Assembly (NCBI GenBank): GCA_013400115.1
Contig: VXBP01005623.1
Location: forward strand, 377,327-441,326
Reading direction: 5' to 3'
Length of the DNA stretch: 64,000 nucleotides
DNA from: Rhinopomastus cyanomelas
Taxonomy: Eukaryota; Chordata; Aves; Bucerotiformes; Rhinopomastidae
A model generated the notes under the pieces. That model did not search any database, was not told the origin of the DNA, and saw nothing but the letters and a program-made list of their open reading frames with translations. The stretch's first letter is position 1; every line of letters starts with the position of its first letter. Of this stretch, positions 11,901 to 24,180 are shown in pieces. Position numbers and translations under genes: made by a program.

Positions 11901-14900
11901 GTGGACAACTGCACATTTTCTAAAGCAAGCACAGATATACTCAGAAATCCCACGTGTGTGTGGAGGCCACAGTGAGGAGTGGTAGTTTTCCTCTCCTGTT
12001 CAGGAACAGAGTTTTCCTTTGGGCAAATTACTCTAGCTGCTACAAACGTTTTTGATTTTAAAATATTCTCTGACTATGGGAAGAAGAGATTTCAACTTGT
12101 ACCCATACAGGAGTGAGGAACCCATGCAGCTTCTTCCTGTTCTTGCAGAACTGCTTGATTTTGCCAGTCCAGGATGCTGTTAGCTTCAGTTAAAGCTAGC
12201 AGCAGCAGACACAGTGTTCCTTCATCCAACCCTATCGATCCTCTTTTGCAAAAGGAGGTCCCTGTATCTGGACAATTAGCACACTGCCACCCCCTAAGAC
12301 CATGCAAATTAACAGAAACATTGGCACAGAGCACTTGGCATCCTCTACTCCCTGAAGGCTGGATAAGGTATCATGCAGGTTATCCGTCATCTCCAATGGA
12401 AGTTGTCTGATGCTAGGAAGTCCCCAGCAGCTACCACAATGAAGTTTCCTATGTATTTACTGTCAATTTGTTTCAGGATGTAATCGAGATTACTGATTTG
12501 TTAATTCCAATTGCAGCTGCAGAGTCAGCAGCAGTGTCGCAGCAAGGGTAAGAAAGAACTGCAAAGTCATGAGGGATGGGAAGACCTTTCTAACAGCTCC
12601 ATCATACTGGTAACAGCTAAGTGTGATGAATCCTACTTTGAGAAGGTGAAGTTGGATGTTTTTCCCTTACTGGATGACAGTCATTCAGGTTGCATCCCCT
12701 CCGAGCGCCTCTCTGGCTTCTGCTCACCAGCTGCAAGCATGGTGTTGGGTGGTTTGAAGTAGATAAAAAAACACATGCAGATTGCCAGACTCAGTGACAT
12801 CATTTGAACAGATCATCCCTAAGGATGTGTCTTCCAAAGTCTACAGAAGGAACTTCCCAGAGGTCTGCAGCCCATTATCCTCTGACACGTCTGTCACCTC
12901 CAGTCCATTTATCAGAAATGATCCGAACAGTCAGGAGCCCACCTCCCACAGCCTGTCTAACACCAACGCTTCATCCTCCACCTCCTCAAGCAGTATTTAG
13001 GTATTTGAGTCCTGAGATGGCTGGCAGGTTGCTAGTTCTTTGAGAACTCACCCCTCGAGTATTTCTGAGAATGGCAGCACAAGGTCATCGAAGGAAGGAA
13101 GGTTTTATAGAAAAGCCCACTACTTTTCATTGAACTTTTCCAACAGGAGCAAAGTATTGGATGTTAATATTTTTCCTAACAGTAGACCTGCCTTTCCAAA
13201 CTATTCACAATTTCAAAGAATGTCTTTATGTGGAAAAGAAAAACTAAATCAAAAGTTAAAAGCGTTTTTCTCCAGATCAAGCCTAAAGACTTGACTTTCC
13301 CTGGACTTCCACAGATCCAGAGGAAAAACGTGCTAAGTTCAAGGTGTGCTGGCAAATGGTCTGGGAGTTCAGGGTGTGGAAACATGGCCAGTAAAGCTCA
13401 GAAGAACCTGAAGAACCACAGTCTGATTAGTGGAGCTGGTCAGGCTCTTCACTAATCTATCTGATCTCCAACCACATCCTCAAAGGCTGAAATTGCGACT
13501 CTATCTATTTAAACCAAGAAGTAGGTCATTAAACATGGGGTGTACGGAGAACGTTCCACTCATTTGGCAAAACAACCATTCAAAACAAAAACTCAAACTC
13601 TACATCAGAGATGTTTCTAGAAATCATAGTCTTAACAACCCCTCTTTGCTCCACAGGTTTCAAAGGAACTAGGTGCAGAGACTTTGGCTTGGACTAACCC
13701 TGTTCAACCAGGTCTGGGTTTCATTGAAGTCACCGCTGTGCAGGAATTGGAAGTCAAGCCTTTATAAACTTCTCTGGTTGCTTTGTTGTTGTTGTTTTGT
13801 CTCACTGTTTAAAAAACCCACCATGGCCACTGTGGTTGCAACTGGTGAAACCAGCAAGGAAGGTGCAACTTCAACCCAGAGCCAACAAGTCAAGTCACAT
13901 TGCACATGCTTGTGGTCTGCCCTGACAGCCCGCAGCTTGCCTCGCTGGAAAAGAGAAAGTGTGCTGGAGCTCATGCTGCAGTGAAAGTGAGAAGTGATTT
14001 CTGAGGAAAAGAAACCCTATGGCTGTAGCCCTACAACCCTTTATGGAAACCTGAGGCAGGTGTTTGTGGGAGAGAAGGTCTTGATCAGAACTGGCAGGGT
14101 GACCATGGAGTAAGTCCGTTCCACAGCTCTGCAGACTTTCCAATGTTTCTGTATGGTCTTGAAATGGAAAGAAGAGCCGTTCAAGTAGCAGGGTGTGGAA
14201 TCGTGTTGAAATGTCTATTTCTGAGTCAGACAGATCAAGTTTTCAATCAGGCTTTCAGACCTGACTTAGCCAAAGATCTCATCGTGGAGCACGGAAAACT
14301 CCCCATTCATCAACAGCAGCACCTTGGCAGAACGTTCTGGCATTCAAGAAACAGCATATTTTAGTGAAGATACATTTCATCAAACATGTCCTGACCAATT
14401 CCAATCTCAAGATGACATTGTGTCACCACTTGGTGGAAAGATCAGTATTTTAAAAGAAATCTCATAAAACTAGAGGACTGAAAAAGAAGCTGAGCAACAG
14501 CCAGTTACCCCCAAAACGTTTGTCAGCAAAACTAAATATGAGCTCAGGCACATGCTGTTTCATCATGTCCTGCTCGTTTTAGGGATGAGGCACTTGTAGT
14601 CATTTCTCTGGTTTCGAGTGAGGGCACAAGGCAAACCATTTGTCTTCATCTTGGCAAAAGAAAGTTGTGTTAATGTGGCATGAAACAGAACTTTTGGCAA
14701 TTTAAATTTTCAGTGGTGTGTAAACTGTTCTTCTCACAGCACACAGTCAAATGTTGGGGCTTCAACACAAGAGCTCCTGGCAATCTGCAAAGCACAAACC
14801 CATGCACTTCATGCACACGCTCACACTTAGCCTATAGTATCTCCAGCATGTGTATGTCTGTTTGCATGTACACACACTAGCCACATCTGGAATACCATTA

Positions 14901-17900
14901 AAATACTTCTCCTGCCTTCTTAATAACCACAGCTACAGCAATTAGTTTCCCCAGAAGGAGCAGAGCAGGGCTAAGGTCAGCGGCCTCTGTTCACCAGTGG
15001 TTGTACAACATCACTTTATGCTTCATTTGTACTTGAGTTGAGAATCAAGTTAGGACCCTTCCCCTCATAAGAATGTTTCCAGAAGAAATAAATGTTTGGC
15101 AGGCTGGAGGAGTCTTCCAAAAGAAAGTTCAGGGAATAATTTTTTGCAAGGAGAATATTGTTAACCTTGATCTTCACACCACAGTGTTATCAGGTAAACC
15201 TGAGAGTAGATATCCTTGTCTTTCTGCTGATGTTAAAATGATATTTAAAAATCAATCAGAGAATGTGCAGTGCTTAAAAGTCGATCCTGTTGGCTTTTTT
15301 AATTGTCAAAGCCTTTGTCTGAGATGTGATACACCTTTGCCATCAATTTTGAAACAGTATTTTAAAACATAACTTCCTGTCCATGAAGATTCACAGTTTG
15401 GTTGTTGGTTTTCTTTTAAATTTATTTCTTCACCAAATTTTTTTATTGAAACAAATTTCAGCCTTTTCTGGTTGGCATTTGGGATTCTCTAAAAATCCAA
15501 ATTCAAAACTTCAAAGCAAGCCATCTCCACTACCATAACTTTCACAGGATTTTGATCAAAGCCATGGAAATTCCTGGTTCCACCCCAGAATAATCAACCG
15601 GTTCAGGTTTCACTTGAAATCCAGCTAGAGGAGAAGACTTACCTATCTGGTTTGCAAGAATCCTCACCAGAAAGAATCTCCTCATAGCAAAGCTCTCCTC
15701 AAACTGGAACACATCCATGTAACAGTCTCCATCTCCTCTATGTGGGAGGGCACCACCATTTCACTGTCAACCTCCAGTTTGCCAACCTTCTCCAAGTTCT
15801 GAAAGCTCCTTCTTTCTGAGTGTTGAAGATCAAGGTTTTTTAGCGATTCCCCAGCTAGCTGTGTTTGCCTGGCGAGACCCTCCCACTGCTCTTTTATCCC
15901 CTGACAGCAGGCTGGTTTCCAACTGTAGCCCGGTGCTTGCCTGGTTTAACCTCTGCCTTGTTTCATGAGGCTCAGAAACCTCAGTGCACCTCGTAAACAG
16001 CGTGTCTGATCACACTCCTCTGGCAGATAAGCAGAGCATTGGAATGAGCTGCAGCAGGTAAATGCCAGAATCAAGCTACTGTCGTGTTCGAGGGGCGAAA
16101 TGCCCGGCAGGCAGGCAGGTGGGCAGGTTAGGACCTGGTTACGAGGGGGACATAGAAAAGGCAGCACTGTGACAGCACAGGAGCAACACTCAAGGGTTCT
16201 AGGTTTGAGTCTTCATGTTTCTATTCAAAGCCTTTCGTGCTGCAGGTTGTCCTATTTGTAGGGTGTTTTCCCGTCATGCTTGTAGCCTCTTCCTCCTCTC
16301 CCACCAACAGTGGCCACGCACTGCAGCCCTGCTCAGTAACACAGGCAACAAAAGCTGGTTCGTTTCGACTTGCTTTGTAGTTTCCATCCTTCATTTTTGC
16401 CCATGACCAAATGCAAACCGCGCTTCTCTGCGCAGGAGAAGTTGGGTCTTGCTATAGGTCCAGGCTGTCATCAACAACTAAACCATCCCTTTGTTTCGGT
16501 CTAGCAATTGAGAGCAGCCCTCTGGGCTCCTCTCTGGATCTAATCTGGACATTGGGCATTTTTGGGGCACAAACTGTCCTTCCTAAACCCAAATGTGTCC
16601 AAAATGAGTGGAATTAAACCCAACCAAAACCAACCAAACACCCTCAACTTTTACATCTCTGTTTTAAGTGATTTCCCTTTCTAATTATAAAAACACAGGA
16701 ATTCAGAATCCACCACCAAATCCCCACTCCGTAGGACTCCAGTCTGTCCTTCGCTTTTCCCCAAGTCCTAAACACATGTTTAGGCATCTCCTGCTGAGAT
16801 CAGTGGAGTCTGGCAGATCCCTGCTCCTGCAGCAGAGTCCCAGCTCTTCTACACTGAGGGTACCTCAGTGGGACAGGTTGGCTCCACAGTGTGGCCCCTG
16901 AAAGAAGCTGTAGAAGGCATGCAAAGGCCTGCTGCTGCTCCAGGAGCTGCTGCCAGGAAAAGGGAAAAAGAAAATGCCCTCAGGGTTAAAAAAGAACACA
17001 CAGGAAGAAGAGTGGGATTGGGCCAGGAGATGTGGGGTCAACCACTCTGACCCAGCCCTTGTTTCTAAATGAGATGAGCTAGCTGCAGGCACTGGGTCTG
17101 GCAGAGTTTGCTGATCCTGCTGCTCATACCCAGGCATCCAGGCAACTAAGGCTGTGCACGGATGGTCCTTGTGCACCGAGGACTTGTTCCCATCTGCTGG
17201 GAGACCTGTCAAATGTCTTTAAAAATAATGGCTCTTACTCTTCTTCTGGGTAATTAGTTGCCCAGTGGCATGTCAAGTGAGAGGACCCAAGCTCCCACAT
17301 GAGACCATTGGGAAACAGGGGTGCCCAGACACCCAGCCCTACTGCAGACACCTGCAAGAGGGGGAAAGAGGTGGAGGTGTGCTCTCACTCCCAACTCAGT
17401 AGTGCACACACAGTCGTGCTTTCTCGCCCGTGCAGATCTGCTGATAGCCAGTGCAAGAAGCAGGACCGCAGACTTTATGACAACAAGGTGACATCTGTAA
17501 CCCAACAGTGCAGCCAAATCTGCCTGGAGCGTGCTGCAACAGATTTGAAAGGGAAGGAAGCCAGGCAGGGGCAGCAAGATGGAGATCAGAGAACAAAAGC
17601 CACAGGCAAGGCATGAAGCCTTCCCCTGATCCTGAGATGTAACCAGAGCGGTTTTCTGGGGCTAATGCAGCAGGAACACCCGTGTTCCCACATTACGGTC
17701 ACAGGAATCAAATCAGAACACAACCTAAGAAGCTTTAAAAATCAAAGCAATACATTAGCTAGACACACAATTCTATTTGCCTTCATTCATTTTGGGCTCA
17801 TGGACATATGAAGCATCCTCTTGTATAACTTCCTTCACAGTCTCCAGTGGAGACCTCCTCCAGATACCCTCAGAGGCAACAAAACAACGTCCTTGCTGAA

Positions 17901-18078
17901 TGACAGCACTGATGTTTGTCACTCTCCGGAACAGGAGCATAAATTCAGGTAAACTATTACTCTCTGGAAAGCACCTTCCAAAGCCAGAGACTGAACACCG
18001 AGGGTTATTTCTGGTGGTATCTTCCAATCCCTGAAAGGGGCTGTCAGAAGGCTGGGAAAGACTGTTCACAAGGGCAGG
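8957..18078. other. Long unique stretch (about 9 kb), no gene recognised
   Basis: This is the longest stretch without a recognised transposon. The largest frames (10209-10586 + and 10205-10579 -, about 125 codons each) overlap on opposite strands and match nothing known to me, which points to chance. Low-complexity spots are an A-run near 10312, a GTT run at about 13785-13799 and a CCAAA-rich patch at 16616-16643. I saw no clear CpG island, tRNA or exon. Confidence 0.5.
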
Positions 18079-18350
18079 GAATGATAGGATGAAGTGTCAT
18101 GGTTTGAGGCTGGAAAAGGGGAGACTGAGGCTAGACAGGAGGGAAAACGTTCTCAAGACTGAAGGTGGTGGATCCCTCGAACAGGCTGGCTAGAGAAGTG
18201 GTGGAGGCCCCATCCCTGAAGCCACTGAAGGTCAGATTGGCTGGGGCTCTGGGCAGTCTGTTCTAGTTAGAACTGTCCCTGCCAGTTGTAGGGTGGTTGG
18301 ACTAGATGATCTTTGGCTGTCCCTTCCAACCCAATGCATTCTGTGATTCT
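18079..18350 (+). mobile_element. CR1 LINE fragment, type B, 3' end
   Basis: The copy runs from the ORF2 C-terminal coding end ('ggtttgaggctggaaaaggg', 'gaaggtggtggatccctcga', 'gtggtggaggccccatccct') through the 3' UTR to a complete terminus. The end reads GGTTGGACTAGATGATCTTT, then CCCTTCCAACCCAATGCATT and CTGTGATTCT at 18341-18350. It is the plus-strand counterpart of the copies at 8694 and 52954. The frame is interrupted. Confidence 0.93.
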
Positions 18351-19383
18351 TAACAGGAGGTTTTACATTTCACTTTAGTTTTCCATGGATAATAAATCAT
18401 CCTTATCCGTCTTATTTGACAGACTTTCTCTAACTCTTTCAGTGGAGGTTTTGCCACCAGAAAGGCTGTTAGACCGAAACCACAGCTGAATAAATCAAAG
18501 TCTCCTAGAAGAGAGAAAAGAGTGGCACTAAGATTACAGCAGTTTCACACTTCAGGCATCTCCAACACCCAAGCTGTCTTTTATCCAGTAATTTGGTGTC
18601 AAAGCAAGTTCTCTTTGTCTCAAAGCAAGTCCTACTACTACTTCTCAAACATATTTCCCAACGCCTCAGAAACAGTAGGTTTTTCAAATCCTAATTCACA
18701 GCATTTATTTTAAGGACACGATTGCAGAGGATGGAAGGAAGTTCAGATAAAGTTGCTGCATTGTGCTGCAATAAATGAAATGAATTGTTTTATTAGGGAA
18801 GAAGTCTGAGATAATCTCTCAGCTCCGTTTCCCTTACTGGTGTTAATTCCTTTTGCCACTCTGTGAGGGCAATACTGGCCGCTTTTGTTTGTTTTTCTTT
18901 AACTGAAATTATTTAACCCTGAAAGTAAAGTTGAAAATGAAGATGTTAATCCAAGGGCCATCAGGCTATACCAGGACATGTCCTTTTCCTACAGCAGATG
19001 CCTGAGAAAGCAAGTGAACTGACAACTTTTGCTTAGGATTTTGGTGGTGGAGGCCTTAAAATTGAGAGGCTGCTCTCAAACCAACGTTTCTGTGGTCCTC
19101 TGGTCTTCAATAAGAAGAGCTTTCCCACTCTTGACTGACTGGCAAAGTTGTCTTTCTCCTCTAGTTTGGTTCTATTTGCAGCAGAGAGGGCTGGACAATC
19201 GGACACACGTTGCTTGCAAATTTTTTCAAATACAAAGAGTTGAAAACTTGAGGGGAACTAACCAGACCAGAGCAACTCTCTGCTGTTCCTTTATCTAACA
19301 GACCAGACACTAGGGACTTTTCCCAGCAACACTGAATATGTCAGTCTAGATCTACCTCTCTCAGGTTCAGGAAAGAGGTCCAA
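18351..19383. other. Unique sequence, nothing recognised
   Basis: No gene or repeat recognised. The largest open frame (19029-19298, +) is 89 codons, without family features. Confidence 0.55.
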
Positions 19384-19511
19384 TGCACTGCCTTCTCCAT
19401 CACCTCTCTTGGCAGCCTGTTCCAGGGCTCCACTGTCCTCAGATTCAAGAACTTCTTCCTCGTGTCCAGCCTCTATCCACCCTTTTCCAGCTTCAAACCA
19501 CAACCCCTCAT
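19384..19511 (-). mobile_element. Short CR1 LINE fragment, type B, internal
   Basis: Only a piece of the ORF2 C-terminal region is present: 'catcacctctcttggcagcc', 'cctcagattcaagaacttct', 'cgtgtccagcctctatccac' and 'cttcaaaccacaacccctca'. The 3' UTR and octamer tail that should lie at lower coordinates are missing and unrelated sequence is found there. The copy therefore lost its tail after insertion or arose by rearrangement. Confidence 0.85.
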
Positions 19512-22500
19512 AGGGGGATGTATCTGTGTTGCATTAGTTCATGCCTCAACACCTTTCCAGCTCCTTTCCAAGAGCACTGCACAGACAAAGCAAGCGAGAC
19601 AGGTCTTGCAGGCAAAAGCACAACTTCTTTAAATTATCAGAGCAGTAGGTGGGTGAAGGGCCTTAACAATTTGCTTTTCTCTTTTATTATTGAAATAAAA
19701 CATCTAAAATAGCTGAGGGTTTTGGGAGAGAGGCCACTCTTATTGCATTCCTTTGCAGGAGGCATTGCTTTTGCAGGGACACCTGTCTGCATGACACTCT
19801 ATAAACGCTTTTTAACAGGTCCCCAGGTAGCAGAGCGAACACGGCTGCTAAAGAGCATTAATGGCAGGACAGCTGCTTGGCTGACAGAATTGGAACCAGC
19901 ACTCTGCCTGTGCTGGGACTGTAAACAGGAATGAATTTTCCTAAAAGCTTTATAAGTAAAAATGCTTATTTTTGGAATATTAGCAAAATAAAAGGGGTTA
20001 CAGTGTTCCTTTAATTTTAAGTCCAAACATAATGACATTCAGCTTTTAAGAAGGTTTATTTTATAGCAAAATCTCAAATTGAAACAACATGTCTCGGGAA
20101 CAGCTTCAGAAATACCAGGGATTTCTGCTGGCTGTACATGTAGAACACACTTGGGCTTTCTTTTTTCTGCCCTTAATGTGCAGTAAAATTGGTTATGAAA
20201 TCCTTTTGTGCAAAAACCACACATCAGGTACTGGGGAACACGCCTCTTGCTGCCAAGCCTGCCGCTCGTGCAAATACTCAGTGTGTGGTACATGGAGGAG
20301 CTACAAGGTATTGGATGAAGAGACTAAACCTTGGTCCTGCACTTCAAGGACGAGCTCAGAAATGAAGACACGTCTCCTGTCCTTCAGTGCTTCTACCTGG
20401 ATGAAGAAGGCAGGGCTTGCTTTGTTCTCTTAAAATGCTATTGCTACCTTTTTAGGTCCAGAGACTTTGACAGATAGATTTAAAACTCTGTCTAGCCTTC
20501 ATCACGTTTCTCAAGGTCTCTCAAAGATGTTTTTCTCCACCCGCACTGCACCCCCAAGACGCAATCGGCGCTCCACGTCAGTGTATGAAAACAGGGGAGC
20601 CATTGCCTGTCTATAGTTCCTCACAGCTTCTCACCCCAATCCTGAAGCTGGGCTCAGTTTAGTTGCCTTTCTTACAGCTGGCACCAGCTGCCCTGCACGT
20701 CGACTCACAATGTGCTGTGATAACTAAGCAGGGCGAGGAATCTCTGTTAGGTTTGTTCTCTGGCAGTATTTCACCTTTGATCTCTGCTCTCCTTCGCAGG
20801 AGAGTTACAGCATTCCAGGAGGAGCCCAGTGTGGGCCTTTCATCAACCTGGGGGGAAAGCTTCATCTTGTGCCCCATGGCACTCTGACTTCAGTCTCAAA
20901 ATTCCTACTGAGACAGCTGCTAGGAACTAGCTGAGGTGCCAACAGTCAGAAAAGCACGTAGAGTGTCTTCCACCAAAACACAGATCAAACCAACATATTA
21001 AAGGGAAAGAGGAACTAAGTTTGGTAACAAAATAAATCAGCAGGCTTTAATAATGCTTTTTCTACACCAACTTGATTGAAACCTGATATTTTGCTCTAGA
21101 GGTTATGAAGGCTGGTGGCACAGCACCTGCAGAAACCTGTGTCTGCTTCTCGCTGTTGCCCATATTCCAGAGTCAGGCAGGCAGTTAACTTACGAATTCT
21201 GCTGGTTCTTATTAGCAAATTACAAACCACTTAACAGATTGTGTAGAAAGAGTTGTATAAACTAAAAAATAAATCCTTTATGTTTATGAATTATTAAAAA
21301 CAAGACATTCTTGGCTTTTGTCACCAACCACTTCTTTCAGATCTGACCCTTCTATCTGTCGCACAGCCTGTCCTCCTCCAGACCCGCACCGGCAGGAAAT
21401 TCAGAGAGACACCAGGCACGTCTGAATTTCATGAAACATCTCCCTGCCACGTGGTTCACGTGGCAACACAAGTGGAAGAAAAGCATCTGCCCCAGGGGAC
21501 TTGGTTGGTGGGAGTTTTGCAACAGGCACAGTATAAATGACTGAGAGAAGTCTTTGCGCAGCAATTCACTTCATCCCCTCCAGCAGGGAAACAGGGCTTT
21601 ATGCTGATTAGGAAATCAAGTGTAAAGATAAGGTTGCCTGCTACACTGTGATGTGTGTTGAACTTAGTCCCAGAGCTCGTTTGGTACCAGGAATCAAGCG
21701 TGGATAAGATACCTGCAGGACAGGTATACGAGGTCAAAGCATCTGTATGTGAAAGATGCCTCATGCACACAAAACACTGTTCAAAGCTTCCCCAAGCAAT
21801 TATCCTTACAACCTCCTGCCCTGCCAGTCTGGGGAGGCTGTAGGTATGACAGCCTGGTAGCTCCTTTTGCTCTCTGCCATGGCTGTGGTCATCGACTGAG
21901 CTTGCGCACATCCGCTTCAATTCCTCCTGGGCAAGTGTGCAAAAACCCCGGCATGAGATTTCACACGACTGCTTGGAGGCTGACGATGGTGCCAGAGCAG
22001 ATATCTGGGACCTCCATCTCTTATCTTATGGCTAGTATGTTGCTGCTCTTACTCCAGAGATAAAACAGATACCCCTCAGGGGTGTGAGACCTCCTTTTCA
22101 CACACAACAGGATGAGCTGTTGGGCATTTTCCCTCTCATACCTGTCCAACTTCCCTTACTCCCCACTGCCGTACTGTGGCTCTAGCTGGAGCAGTCAAAG
22201 ATGATTCCAGGAGCAGGGATGCAAAGCAGCAGCTCCCGGGTTGCTGTTAGTGTTTGACAGCCACAGCAACAGAAGTACACAGGTGAGAAAGGGGCAAAGA
22301 GAATCCCTCTCTTCTCCTCAGGCCACAGCTTACAGGATGAGGTACTATGGATGGGATCAAAGAGGTAACCCAGTCCCAAGGCACAAAGAAGGAAACGCAG
22401 CACTGGGTCACGTGAACGCTGGGCTGTGCGTGGACTGCGACGAGTCAGTCTTTCCTGTTTCTTTGTGGATTGAGCTGCTGGAGGAATTTTTAAAAATTAC

Positions 22501-22643
22501 ATTCACATTTAAGGAAGCTTCTTAGACAGTGTCCCACATACAGGCAGGAAGTGGTCACTGGGGTGAGACAGGCAATGAACTGGGCTAGGTAAGACCCAGC
22601 ACCACTCTACGATGACCACATACACAGCTTCCTAATGAACTTC
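19512..22643. other. Unique sequence with paired E-boxes
   Basis: No gene recognised. The longest frame (21456-21920, -, 154 codons) shows no motif I know. A palindromic pair of CACGTG hexamers lies at 21446-21464 and is listed separately. Confidence 0.5.
21446..21464. promoter_or_regulatory. Paired CACGTG E-boxes in an inverted repeat
   Basis: Two perfect CACGTG hexamers (21448-21453 and 21457-21462) lie in 8-bp inverted arms, GCCACGTG and CACGTGGC, separated by GTT. CACGTG is the known binding site of bHLH-ZIP factors such as USF and MYC/MAX and of CLOCK-BMAL1. No promoter or gene is visible nearby, so regulatory function is only a possibility. Confidence 0.3.
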
Positions 22644-23042
22644 AATCATAGAATCATCATCAAGATTGGAAAAGACCTTCAAGACCATCAACTCCAACTG
22701 TCTACTCTGTAACCCCAAACTACTAAACCATCTCCCAAACATCTACCTGGCTTTTTAACCCTTCTAGGAATGATGTCTCCACCTGTTCCAAGGTCTCTCC
22801 ACTGTTTTTGGGAAGAAGTTTTTCCTATGATCCAATCTGAAGGTGCCCTGGTACAACTTGACCTCATTTCCTCTTGTCCTATCACTAGTCTGTAGGGAGA
22901 CAAGGCCAATATCCTCCTCACTCCAACCCCCCTTCAGGTAGTTGTAGAGAGCAGCGAGGTCTCCCTTCAGCCTCCTCTTCTTCAGGTTGAACAACCTCAG
23001 CTCCTTCAGCTTCTCCTCATCAGACCTGTTCTCCAGACCCCT
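22644..23042 (-). mobile_element. CR1 LINE fragment, type C
   Basis: The minus-strand tail begins at 22644 (ATCATAGAATCATC). The copy continues through 'aagaccttcaagaccatcaa', 'aaaccatctcccaaacatc', 'ggtacaacttgacctcattt', 'cctcttgtcctatcactagt', 'ttcaggtagttgtagagagc' and 'ttctccagacccctacc', reaching further into ORF2 than the copies at 2088 and 5792. The minus frame at 22764-22994 still reads 76 codons of CR1 ORF2 C-terminal protein (LKKRRLKGDLAALYNYLKGG), then breaks. Confidence 0.93.
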
Positions 23043-24002
23043 ACCCTAATACTTTATCCCAAAGCATTCCTCAGTCCCACATGGAATGCCATCCACTCTA
23101 GCACAATGCACAGCTCGACACTGGACTCTTTAGACAACATTTCCAAATTTCTTCTACTCCACGGGTACCATCAATGGTTGGACTGATTTCCATGCCTCCA
23201 GTGAGCGTCACTTCATTCATACCTTTTGCTGCTGGGGAACGTATGAAAGAGATAGGACAATTTGCTGGTGGGAAAATGGCCCAAACAGAAGCTCCACTGG
23301 AGCTGAACTTCTGAGATCATGCTGTAGTAGAAAGGGCATAAAAGTTGTTTGGATCTGAGAAGAAAAGATAATGAGAATTGTTTCTGACAACAGTGGGTTC
23401 TAAAGCAGCTGGTGAGATTTTTACAGTCTTGAATTAATCTAGACAGAAAGGAGAGAAAAAGAAATCACATTACAAGACTCTGGAAAATTCTCTTCCTGAG
23501 CAGGGAACAGAAATATAAGAAAAAAAAAGCACTTCTCTGCAACAGAACCCAGGGTGCAGAGCCTTAGAGTGTGTGGGAGGAGAAGGTCTGTGGAAGAGAC
23601 TTTGTGTGTGGAGGACACACAAACAGATCTTGACAATGGACATAGATTTACACAGCTAAGGGGAAGCCAGTGGGCCTGACTGAGAAAAACCAACAGATGA
23701 AAGAAGACTCTGGATAAAAGGCACTAAGGGAGTCCAAGCTGGAACCCAGCACAAGATGGCCCCTGTAACTCATGAGAAGTTGCCAGTTAATGCTTGCCAT
23801 GATCAGGCCAAACACATCTGGGCAGATGTAGAACTTCAGTGGCAGTACTTTCTCAAACTTAATTTGTGTTGATTTCAAGACACAGCAGTTACATCAGAAC
23901 ATGCAAGGATTTAGATTGTGGAGCTCTACATCAACAGAGGCAGCATTTTATGATTGTGGGAAAACCAGTGGAACTAAATTATTGGAACCTTGGGGAAACT
24001 GG
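23043..24002. other. Unique sequence, nothing recognised
   Basis: No gene or repeat recognised. A short A-run lies at about 23519-23528. Confidence 0.55.
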
Positions 24003-24180
24003 ATCACAGAATGTTAGAGGTTGGAAGGGACCTTGGAAGATCATCCAAGTCCAACTGTCCCTGCTGGAGCAGGGTAAGCCTACAGTACTGTCTCAAGATG
24101 TCCTACATGGGGCTCAGACCCATGATCCCAGGAATTCAGAGTCCCATGCTCTACCAACTGAGCCAGCCAGGTGCCCCCAT
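24003..24180 (-). mobile_element. tRNA-Lys-like SINE with CR1-type 3' tail
   Basis: On the minus strand this runs tRNA-like head (about 24172 to 24099), a linker of about 25 bases, then a CR1 3' tail ending at about 24003. The head has a box A, TGGCTCAGTTGG (24154-24165), which fits TRGCNNAGYNGG, and a degenerate box B, GGTCTGAGCCC (24110-24120), 33 bases downstream. It resembles vertebrate tRNA-Lys(CUU), including TGGTAGAGCATGGGACTCT. The anticodon position would now read CTG, and both acceptor and anticodon stems have mismatches, so it is not a working tRNA gene. The tail reads AGTTGGACTTGGATGATCTT, then AAGGTCCCTTCCAACCTC and an ATTCTGTGAT end. A tRNA head joined to a LINE 3' end is the known structure of LINE-mobilised SINEs. 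A chance chimera from template switching is the alternative. Confidence 0.75.

Noticed and set aside
13785..13799. GTT microsatellite
   Set aside because: Only about four units, too short to list as a repeat locus.
21456..21920. 154-codon minus-strand frame as a gene
   Set aside because: The translation shows no family motif or domain, and another open frame lies on the opposite strand.
24099..24172. A functional tRNA gene on the minus strand
   Set aside because: Acceptor and anticodon stems are mismatched, box B is degenerate, and it is fused to a CR1-type tail, so it is a SINE head or pseudogene.
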